A model generated the notes under the pieces. It had not been told where the DNA came from and searched no databases. It saw only the letters and a list, made by a program, of their open reading frames with translations. DNA of 64,000 nt from Symsagittifera roscoffensis (lineage: Eukaryota; Xenacoelomorpha; Acoela; Convolutidae), in contig NC_087069.1 in the NCBI RefSeq assembly GCF_963678635.1, positions 13,674,660 through 13,738,659 of the forward strand. The letters are read 5' to 3'. Below are positions 38,101 through 50,100 of the stretch, piece after piece. Within the stretch, counting starts at the first letter, position 1; each line of letters starts with the position of its first letter. Both the position numbers and the translations under genes were made by a program.

Positions 38101-41100
38101 TATTTTGTCGTGTTGTTATTTTTGTGTTATATTCTTTTATTTGTGCGTCTAAAAGAATTTTGTTTATAGATGTAGAAAAGATTCCAAAAAATCCTGCAAA
38201 TAGTATGCGTGCTACACTTGCTTGTCTGTTTACTTGTGTGTGTATAGCACATGTGTTGTAGATTCCTTTTAAAAGTGAGAAAAGAAATCCAATAAAGTTA
38301 AACATTGCGTATAAAATAGTCAATTTTTCTAAGATGTAGTAGGGCCATCCTAGAAAATCGAGGATCTCATTTTTGAGTGTAACAAAGCTAAAAATGTTAA
38401 TTGGTGATATATCTTGGGGACGGTATTTTTCGCCGTTTAGATATATATAATCTTTAATGTCCTTAAAATATCCGCTATAGTCTTGGGTGTAGATATCGGC
38501 AAATCCTGCGGTTTCTGCAAGTTTGCGTAAATTTTGGTCTATTGATTGTCTTTGTATAGTGTCCATTTGTGTTAATAATTCTTGGAATTGTTGTGTTCTA
38601 ATGTGATGTTGAATATCTGATTTTGAATAGATTCCTATTGATTGTAAGTCTATATTTGGGTTTCGAGCGATAGCGCGAATGCTTTCTGGTGAAAATTTTT
38701 TGAGTGATTGCATTAATGTGGGATATGGAGTGAGAAGATAATATTTATTTTCATCAGGGTTTAGTTGTACTACATTGTGGCTATTTTCTGATCCACATGG
38801 GACTGCGGTATCCCAGAAATAGGTTCTTCGTGAAAGTGTATCCACGAAATGTACTTTATTCTTATAAAAGATAGGGATTCTTTTATAACATCGTTTATCT
38901 TCAAAAACGTATAGTGGTGATACTTTTTTAGTACAAGTATAAAACCATAAGATGTTTCCTTCATAGTCTAAAAAATTTGATCTATTTCCAGATAATAAGT
39001 ATCCTGCATAGGGTATTTTTAATACTGCTAGTGCAAGTGATTGTAATATTTGTGTTCGTTCTAATTCGCATAGGTGGTGTAGTGTTTCTAATTCGGAGAG
39101 TGACATTTCTTGAAAAATTCGGCTAATTGTATAATCTAGTTTCATATCTAAATGAATATCATAGTGGATATTACCGAAATATGTAGTATTCATTAGTGAT
39201 AATTCTTGTAAGCGTGTGCTTCTGGTGTCATGGGGTTTTAGATGTCCACCAGGTTGTCCGTTGCTTTTTTCAAAATTAACTGGTATATAGGATGTTCCTT
39301 CGTTTAAAGGATGACCTGTGGCATATGGGTCGATTTTTATTTTTCCAGTGGTCATGTCGAATCCTTTTTCGTATTCAACTAATATTTCAGAGTATTGTGT
39401 TCTGTGAAGTGGATTCCTGTATTTACATGCAAGTTCTGTTTCTTGATATATTTGAAAACGTGTCAATTTGTTTTCTATATTGTCTATGTTTCTAAAATTA
39501 GAACTTAGTTTTCGTGATGGATGGACTTGTTCATATGGAATTGATTGTATAAAATATTTTTCGTGAAATTTTATCATACGAGCGTGTATTTTTGCTACTT
39601 GAAATGTTGTACATGTATCTTCGGGGAACCAAACAATTGTTGCTTGTGTTCTCGTTGTAGGGTCGCAATAACCTTGATCATTTTTACAAGGTAATCGGAT
39701 TCCTTGATAGATCATTGTATTATCTGATAAATCTCGTGTTAGTTGTATTTTTTCGAGTTGTATTTTCCAATCAAAAAACATTATTTCTTGGTATCCTTTA
39801 TTTTTTGTGTCTGCTTTGCAGTTTGATGGGTCATTTATACCAATGTGTGGTATCCAATGTTTATCGTGTAGGTCATAGGTTAATCGTCCGTGTGCGCCGT
39901 TATACGGGTATTTTTCGTCTAGTTTTATATGTCCTTGGTGTCTTTCAAGTTGTGATTGATGTACAGAGTCTGAAAAAACTTGAAAATTAACTAATTTTCT
40001 TTGGGAGTTTTTATTTTGTGTGATGTTTAGTCTAAGTAATTCATTTTTACAATCGTCGGGATTGAGATGTAAAAGACGTTCTATATTACTTTGATAGAAT
40101 GATTCATGGTCAAGTCGGTTTTTGTTTCCATTCGAGACTTGTGAACAATGTACTTTCTTTTCGGAAAATGTTGCTGTGAATTTATAACCTGTAACTGTTG
40201 TTGCTCGGGCTTTTGAATAGAGTGTTGCTAATACATCTGTGGTTTCTATAGCTTGTGGTTCTGTTTCACATTGTGATACTTGATTTATTGCATATTTGTG
40301 TAGTGTTTTTTGTTCATTTTCTTCACAATCGTAATGTGTTACTAATAAATCTTGTGGTCCTGTACGAGGAGAAGGGTTTATGTTTTGATTTGAGATTACT
40401 AGAAAAAGGAGTTGGAGAAAAATTAATAATTTTAGAATATACATGTGTATGATAATCCTGAGTATGGATTATAAAATGTAATGTAGCCAATTGTGTTTTT
40501 GGTATATCTGTCGTATTTGTATATTACTTCAGTAGTTATAAACGGTGGTGGTAGTGATTGAGCTGTTATGTTAGGTGGATTTATTGGGTAGGGATGTTGG
40601 GTAATATTATTTAACTTAACTGTGATTTCAAACTTTAATTGTAAACTGTTTTGTTGGAGTATTTGAATATTGTGATCACGGATATCGTTGTGAATATCTT
40701 GGCGATATTGTAATCTATTAAGTGCCCAGTTATGAAGGCGGTTACTTTCTTGATGTTGTCCAAATAGTGGTGGAGGTGCTGTAAATGTATTCCAATCTAG
40801 TCTTAAAGGAATATTTATTGATGATTGTTCTCGATATCTGGCGTCGAGATTATTTGGAAAGTTTAAGTTAAAGGGTGGTGGTGAAAACTGGCTTATTGAT
40901 GGTGTTGATGGTAGTGATAATGTTTCTGGTAGTGATGAGGATGTTGTTGTATCCGTAGAAATATCTATGGGGTCATTGACTAAATTTGGTTCACCTTGTG
41001 TAAATGAATGTGTAGTCCAATATGGTAGTCGTGATGCCTGGTTTGGGGGGTTAAAGGGATTTTCACGTATTTGCTCAGATGTTGGTGTTGAACCTAAGTA

Positions 41101-44100
41101 ATCTGATGGTAGGCTTGAGGTGCTACGTTGTGAAAGAAGCGTAGGGGTTTCTGGTAATATACCAATGGGGTTTTCTGGAGTGTTTTGTGATGGGGATTGA
41201 GGTATATCAAAATGAACTCGGGGAGTTTGAAAATTTCTGTTTCGTCGAGGATGTATAATTTGTCTATTTATTTCGACTGTATTTTGGTTTTGACTAGAAT
41301 TTTTTATTCTACTTAGTTCTTGTGGTAGTGTTGGATATAGGTTATATGTTGGTTCGCTTAAAGGTGCTTGTCGTTGAACTGGTTCTAGTGGTTCTGATAA
41401 ACGAGTATGTCGTTCTTCAAAAGTGTATGGATTGTCTTGAAAAGAAATTCGTGTAGATGTTTGAGGATTTTGAGTAGTTGAAGGTGGTGTTGGATTATCT
41501 TGGGATGATGTCGGTGAAGACTGATTCTGTGACTGTTGGGTAGCAATTTTTGATGGTTTTTTGAATTATTACTTTAGTGAGAAATTTTGTGTTTATTATA
41601 ATATTCTTCCAAAAAAAGAATTAGAAGGACTGTTGCTAGGGCAAATGTGAGGATTGCTTTCTTTATACATTTACAGATGGTCAAAATGAGGGATGATAAA
41701 AATGTTATGAAAATTACAAACAATAAAAAAATATCGGTTCTACTGAAAATTGTTCGTATCATTTAGACAAGTTGTATAAATCGTACCTGTGGATATAATC
41801 AAGGGTTTTGGAAAGTTGGAGGAATAGTTCGAGTATAGTGTAGAAAATTAAAAAAATGTTACAAAAAATGATTAGGATTATTAGAAAAGATTCAAGTATA
41901 TCAAAAAGAAATATTATAAAGGTTTCAAGTATTGTAAAAAAATGTTTAAGATTTATGAGTATTTGAGTAACTGATTGAGAGAAGAGCATTTAAGAAATGA
42001 TCTCTTGGTCGAATATTTTTTGCTGTTTGAGGCGATTTTCTAGTGTGGTCGGATTATTTATTAGTTTTTTGACAAGTGGGTTGAGTTTTGTAAAAAATTG
42101 TTGGGGGCAATTTTCATGGTGACTGGGAGGTCGTCTTTTTCTTTATTTTTGTTTGTCAAATGATCCGGGGTATGGTGAGATTTTTATACTTTAGGCTAAT
42201 TAAAATGTTCATTTTGTTACTTTAGGCTAATTTAACAAATTTGCTTTGGGGGTATTCGTGGTCTGAGTTGGGGAAATATTGTTGATCTTTGGGTTATTAG
42301 ATAAGGGAGGGGTACGGTATTATGGTGATATTTATTTTAGTTGTCAAGTTGGAGTGGTTTGCTTATTTTTGACCTGGAGGTCGTAAAGTTATAGTTATAG
42401 ATGTGCCTGGAGTTCTATATGATTCGTCTAATTGGTCTTAGTTTGAGTTAGAGAAAGTGACGGATTGGATGAATCCAATTGGTCTATTTTGAACTAGAAT
42501 TATTACGTACTTGTCAGCATGTTATTTTGAAAAATGTAAATGAAAAATGTTTCGGAGGTTTCAAGATTGTGAAGCAAATGTTAAATTTACTTTTGAAATT
42601 CTACTTTCTTTAAAATTTTAGATTGGGGGATGAATATTTTATAGTTTTTACGTGGTTGATTTCGGAGTCTTGTTGTTTTTCTATTTTCTGATTTGTCGAT
42701 TTGTTCTTGGGGTATTATTTGTTCGGTCATTTTTCTATTTTTTCTTTGTTTTGGAGATTCTTTATGGTTTTGTGTATTGTTTTTGGTGGCGGTTGGTTTT
42801 GTGTTTTGATTTTTGGTGGGGTTATCATTTTGTTCTGTGTTTTTCAGATGTGGTTCATTTTGAATGATTTTTAATCCTGTGAAAGAATATAATTGAGTTA
42901 ATTCGCGGAGTGCGTATTCTTTTGGGTAATAAGGTAATAGGTTGTTTCGGTGCTGAACGATTTCTTTTTTGTTTGAGTCGGTAATTTTATATGTGACATC
43001 AGTGGGTTTTGCAATTATTTGGTAGGGTCCTTTTCGGAGGGGTTGTAATTTTTTAGAAATTCCTTTTTGAGTATTAAAATTAGGTATTAAAACAAATGTT
43101 CCAATTTTTAAATCGGAAGCTGGTGTAAAACGTGAATTGATTTGGTCATTTATGTTTTGTCTTTGTAATAACTTTTTCGTTATTTTTTGGTAAATTTCAT
43201 TGTGTTTCTTATCTCTATTTAGAATCCATTCGGTGTGTGTACCGGAGGCTAGTTTAAGAATTTGTGGGTGATGAAAATGATCTTCATCGTGTGTATGTAA
43301 AGGTAGGTTATAACAAATTGAGTCTTTATTTGGTTGACAATAACCTTGTGCGTTTTTATGAGAATTTGCTGTAAACATTATTGGTTTGCGTGGCTTTTGG
43401 TTAAAAACCATTTCGTATGGTGACATTCCTAAAGTTGTCGTAATTTGTGAATTATACGCTAAGGGAAATAATTTTACATCTGCTGACCATTCGGTATATT
43501 TTGTATCATTTCCGTTGATGATACATCTAAGATATTCTTGTAATGAACGGTTCATACCTTCGACTAAGCCGTTTGTCCAAGGTGCATGAGATGTACGTGG
43601 TTTGTGTTTAATGTTATATAAATGACATAGTGTGATAATTTCATTATTTATGAATTCTGTACCGTTGTCTGTAACTAAAATTTCTGGTAGTCCGAATTTT
43701 GCTATCCAGTGTTCATAGAGTGTTGTGTAAGCGTAATAAGCGTTACAATGTGGTACTGGGTTAATTGCTACATAATGTGTAAATGCGTCAACAATTACCA
43801 TAATGTAGGAGTTTCCTTCGGATGAGGGTGAAATTGGTCCTTTGGTATCAAATGAGATACGATGGTTAAAGTACAAGCTTTGTCCTTTAAAATCTTGTTT
43901 TTGTGCTATTTGTTTTTGATTCGGGTAAGGTTTATTTAGTTGACATACTATACAATCATTGCATAGTACTTTTATCCAAATTGGTGCATTTGGGAAATAA
44001 AAGTTTTGTATAAAATTTGAATATGTTTTTTCTGATCCAGAGTGTCCTTTAATATTTTGTGTATGTGAAATATTAAAAGCTATAAGAATCATACTTAAAG

Positions 44101-47100
44101 GGAGACATGGAACTGTAGATTCATTTAGGTTATACTCTAAAAGGTCTGTATTTTCGTTAATTGTTGTGTTGTTAAATTTGCGAAAGTATCGGAGGAGTGT
44201 TTTGTTTCCTAGAATGGTTGAATCTGCTTTGATAGGTTTAGTTTTATATTTGTGCCATGATTTTAGTTGTCTAATTATCGGGTCAAGATTTTGATATTGT
44301 TTCAGTGTTGAAACTGTAATTGTTTCTGTTGGGGGGAGAAAAATGTTTTCGATTTCTAATTTAGATAAGGGTATTGTGTCAAGTGGGTCGTGAAGGTCAA
44401 AAACTTGATTTATTGTGTATTTTGAATCATTTGTTTGTGGTCCTGATAAATTTATTTTATCAGTTAAATCTTCTTTTTCAATTAGTGGAAAATGGTCTTT
44501 CTTAGGTGGGTGTTGTTTTGTTCGTTTTTGTTGGGTGTTATTTTTTATCCATTGAGAATATGGGATTGGTTTGAAAGTTGATGTTCCAAGTAAATCAACT
44601 TCATAATGATTATTTTGACAATCTAAATAAAGTGGGAAATGTTGTAAATTATTTATTTGTGATTGTTCAATATCAGTTTTTACTGCATATTTGCATTCCA
44701 ATCGGGGTGATGTTTCGTTTTCTGCAAGGTAGAATTTTATGTTTTTGGGTATTTCAACTGTTGTTTTTCGTGTAAGTAATTCAGGTGGTGTATTTCGACT
44801 TAAGGTGTCTGGTAATGCAAGATTTTTTCCTGCTGTCCAAACTATATGTAAGTTTGGAAATTTCATTAGAATTAGTTGAAATCTGTAAACTCGGTGGTTT
44901 GGGTTAGATTTTTGTGTAAAGAGAAAGATGATTGGTTTATGGTCTGTGAATAGAACTGTTGGATGTTTTGATCCAAGTATCAGAAATTCATATTCTGTCA
45001 GTGTATATATTATGGCTGTACATTCTCTCATTAGAGTTGAGAGTCGTAGCTCTGCTTGAGTGAATAATCGAGAATTTGCTGATATGAGGTTCATTTTATT
45101 TGTACCATTATGTGATTGTAATAGTGCTGCACCGATGCCAAAGTTCGAAGCATCGCACATTGCATAAAATGGTTGATTTGAATCTGGAATTGTGTTTGAA
45201 ATTTGTTCAGTTAAAAGTTTCTTTATTTCTTCAAATCGTGTTTGATGTTCTGTGTTCCATTCAAAATTATTTTGTTGTCTAAGGATGTTATAAAATGGTC
45301 GTAGATATAATTGCATTTTATAAACATATTTACTTAAAAAGTTTAACATTCCAAGAAATTCTTGGATTTTCTTTTTATTTGTTGGTGGTTGAAGTTTTTG
45401 AATAGCGTCAATGCGTGATTTCAATGGAGTGATTGTTTTTCTTTCTATATTATGTCCTAAGAATTTAACTCTTGTCAAAAAGAAGTGTGATTTATCGGGG
45501 GCGGCCTTCAGATTTTCGTTCTGAAGTATTTGGTGATATTTTTCTAAAACATTGAACATCTCGTCTTTTGTTTGTGATTGCATAAAAACATCGTCTAAAT
45601 AGGTGATTGCGTTTTTCTTGAGTATTAGTGGTCTAAAAATTTTGCTCATAAAAGCTGAAAATGCTGCTGGTCCTATGGATATTCCATAGAATAAGCGGTT
45701 GAATTCATATTGTTGGTTTCCGATAACAAATTGTGTTAAACGTCGTGATTGTTCATCTAGTGGCATTTGATTGTATGCACTATTCATATCGGCGGTTGTA
45801 AAGTATTTGCCGTTTATTTTTGTTAAAATAACTTGTATTGGTTCAATGGGCCAATTACATTTTGATTCATCTATAAGTGAATTGAGGTATCTAGCATCGA
45901 GAACGATTTTTAATGATTCTCCTTTAGCTAGAATGATAACGGGGTTGATGAATGTGTTCCCTTTTGGTTGTTCTTCTTTATTAACTGGTGATATAATGTT
46001 GTATTGTTCTAAAATATCGAGTAATCTGTTCACTTTATCATGTAAGTGAATTGGTACTTTACTTGCTCTCTGTTTTTTGAAAACTGCGTCTGGTTTTAAC
46101 GGGAGATGTAGTGATGAACTGATTTTCCCAACATCGAATTTTGATGTTGCATAGACTGATGAATATTTAATTAGCTGTTTGGCTAATTTTTCGAATTCGT
46201 CTTGTGTTATTTGTGAATGTTGGAAATTAAACATTGTTAAAAATTTCTGTTGGTCCTCTGTGTAGTTACTTATGTTGAATGTAGGTTTGAAATATGGAGT
46301 TTTTGTGAAATAATCCGTATTTCTGTTTTCGTTACTTATTATATTATTTATAGATAATTCTTCATTAAGAATTGTAGATTGGCAAATATCTAGTAATTGG
46401 AGTATATTATTTACGCGATAGGCTTTTTCGTGTATTGGTGATATTGTAGCGTTGGTTTCACAGTATCCTAAAAGTCCTAAAGGTAATGTTACTTGGTAAG
46501 GTGTGTTGTTATAGACATGTAAGGAAATGATATCGGAATTCGAATTTTTCAAATATTTTATGGATGAGATTGTGATTTTGAAAAATTTGTGAATAGGTTT
46601 GAATTCAAATTCTGACATATAAAATTTTTGTTTGTTTTGTTCTTTATCATATTGGTGAACTTGTTTGATTGAAAAATTATAGATATTTCCTGATAGTGGT
46701 TTTAGGTGTTTTCTTTGTTTGTTAAATATCGGGTAGAATTTTGAAAAGAATGGTGGTTGTTTATTTAATCTTTGAAAAAATGTTAAGGATGTTTCTTTTG
46801 TTTTTGTATATTTATCTTTGATTAATATTTTACTATTTAGTATGTTAATTGTTGGTATATACTTCGAAATAAATGGTATTCCAATGATATTATATTTAAT
46901 GTCAGTGATATGGAATATTTGTTTAAATGGCTTATTTAAAATTTTGCTTTGTTCCATTGTTCTGGTGGGGAGGAGAAATAATTGGATTTTTCCGTAGTTT
47001 ATCAATGTTGATCCTTGTGCTGTTGCTAACTTACTGGAGGTTTCAAGAGGTGTTAGCTTTGGGTGTAAAGTTTTTATTTCATTCCATGTGGGGATGTTTA

Positions 47101-50100
47101 TTATGTTTGATTCTGCTCCTGAATCAATTAAAAAATCTATTTCAAGGTCTGGTGATTGAAATTCTTTATTTCTTGGGCTTTCTAAGAGAAATGGTATTGT
47201 CCAAATTTTTTCTTTGGGTTGTTCTTTTTGTATATTTTGATAAATGTGGTTTGTATTCAAGCATTTTGTTTTGGTATTTTTATTGGTTTGATTTGTAGTG
47301 TTAATCTCATTTGTTTCTTGTGTCGTTGGTGTGGAATTTATGGGTGTAGTGTAATAATTTTGAAGAAATTCTGATTGATTTTCATATATGTGTGATGAAA
47401 AGGGTTGTTCATATATGACAGATTCATAGTCATTTTCGACTTTTATCATATTGATAGAAAGAGTGTTTTCAGTATCACTTTCTGAATCTGATGATGTACA
47501 GTTTATTTGATTGAGTTGTAACGTATCAGTTACTGTGTCATCAATACCTGGAGGGTCTGATGTTGTTTCTGGATTAGATTGTACTTGATTGATTTGTCTT
47601 TGATGTTTAGGTGTACTACTTCTGTGGCGATTATTAGAATTATTATAGTTATTATTATTCCGGTGTGGTGATTGGGAATAATTTCTATAACGATTATTAT
47701 AACTTGAGTGTCGATTTTGTGAATTATTTCGCGATCTGTTTTGGTAATTATTGTTTGGTCTGTTATAGTTCGATCTATTATATGAGTTATTCCTTGATTG
47801 ATTGTTCGGGTAATTCTGGTTTCGGTTGTTTGAATAACTTCTATTTCGATTATAGGAGTAGTTTCTATTCCTATTGTATGATGAATTTCGTGATTGGTTG
47901 TTTGGATAGTAGTTATTTCTTGATTGGGAATTAGATCTAGAAACAAATCGTTGTGTATTTGAATTTGATCTGGAGTAGTTATTTCGACTATTTGGTCTAT
48001 TGTAGTGATTTTGTGATGAATTATACGTGTTTCTTCGTTCTGGTGATCTTCCTCTATAACTTGAGTTATATGGTGATTGATTTCTTGTATAATTTGTATT
48101 GTTCGGGAGTGGTTTTCCTGAACTGTTGTTGCTGTGGACTGTTTTGTTCGGTAGATTTTGATCTTTTTTCATGTATTGATAGAATGATTTATTTGGTTCT
48201 TTATATTTTTGAGGTTTATTTTGATTGTCTTGCTGTTTTTGTCTACATTCGGAAATACTATGTCCGTATCGTCGGCAATAATTACACCATTTTTTGAAAG
48301 ATAGTTTGCCTTTAAAGTTTGGGTTCTTTTCGTAGATATTGAGTATTTCAGTGATTTTTTCAACGAGGTCTGTCTCTGATTCCTGTATATTATTAATATT
48401 AGTGGGAGTCGTTTCAATTCTGTTAACGTATTGTAATTTCAGATTTTCCGTTTCTTCTAGTTTCATCGTGATTTCTGCTTGTTCTAATTTGTCTACTAGT
48501 TTTCGAAAATCTAAATCGGGTTCTCGAATTGAAGAAGGATGGGATGCTCTCTTTTTTATTGCTATTTTCCTTAATTGTGGTGTTAAGGTCATCATTAAGA
48601 TTTCTGTCATCTTTGTGTTTTTATAGTCATGTGTATTTAATGAATATGCTTTTCGAACTAGTGTTTCGATTCGTACTGCTATTTGCTTGATGGTTTCGTT
48701 TGGTAATCTGCGAATTTCATTACATAAAACTCTTTGTTGTTGTTTGTTTCTTTCGGAGTCAAACATTTTTGAAAATTCTTGTGTAAACCTTTTCCAGTTT
48801 GATTTTATTTCTAGAGGTAGTACTGAAAACCATTTTTGGGCTGCGCCATCTAAGGTTGTTTGTATTAACGCTGTGCGTCGATGTATCCAATTTTGATGTA
48901 GTGGCGTATTAATTGGTTCAGGTCCAATATTTAAAATCAGGTTTGCTGTTACTGCATTTAAATAATCTTCTACAGAGTATTCAGGGTCTGTTCCTGTGAA
49001 AACCATTAAAGGTTTGTTTGATGTTATTGATGATCCACCCATAAGGTATGGATTCATTGTCATTTGTAATGATTCTGCTGCATTTGGCATTTGAGAAAAA
49101 TTTGAAAGTTGGTTTCTTGTTATTTCATGTTGTTGGAGATAATATGGGAGTGGTATTTCATTTTGCATTTGTGATGGTTGATACGAGTGTGCAGTCATTG
49201 GATTTTGTTGTTGAATTGGTTGAAAAGATTGTGTATTAATTGGATTTTGTTGTTGAATTGGTTGTTGATTTTGTGCATCTATTGGTTGTGGAGAAAAATT
49301 TCTATGATTTGTACGTGTTCTCTGTATTCCTTGTCTACGATATTCTTGAGTATTTTGTGCAAATATATCTGGTTGTAAGAAATCATCATCTGAGGATAAA
49401 TAATCCATTTGATAAGATGTCTGTTTTTTATTTTTATTTTGTTGAAAAAATGGGTAATTTTCACTGTGATCCCGTGGAGGATTTGTTTGGAAATTTGTTG
49501 AATTAGGTTGGGCCATTGGGTTATCCCAATTTCGAGATCTTGTATATTGGTTAAAATTTCTTTGTGGTTGATTATATGTTTTTGATGGATGTGTATAATT
49601 ATAATTATGGTCTGCAAAGTTGTTTCTAGTGAATGTTTTGCGTGTTTTTGATGGTATTGTCATGGGTCTGTATGTTTGGTAATCCATATGTGAATATTTA
49701 GGGGCAACCGAAGGTTTAACGGTTGATTGTAAGGTTACCTGTGTTTGTGAAGGATTTGTATTTCTTGGTGTTGTTAAATTTGGGCGTATTGGTGAAATAC
49801 TTTGTTGTGTAGTTGTTGTGTGTACAATTTCTTCATTTATGAAGTGTGATGGTGTCTGGATATCTTGTTGAGTAAGATTCCTAGTTCCATTGAGGTTTTC
49901 GTTGTGTATGACTGTCGAGTTTAAACTATTATTTTGTGTATCGGGTAAAAATGTATTATAGTTTAATGGTGTTGCATCAATTGTTAATGGTATTACTCTT
50001 ACATAATCTCTTATGTAAGATATTGTACCTATTGCTTGACTTGAGATTGATTGTGGAAAGCTTATAAATACGGGATGAGACCATTCGGGGTCCCAAACAT

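Noticed and set aside
47530-47946. 138-residue minus-strand ORF inside gag-pol
   Set aside because: Out-of-frame reading of the low-complexity Asn/Arg tract, Ile/Thr-rich with no domain.
46927-48297. Plus-strand ORFs up to 123 codons opposite gag-pol
   Set aside because: Antisense shadows of a long real frame; Phe/Leu/Tyr-rich composition reflects the complement of Asn/Lys-rich codons.
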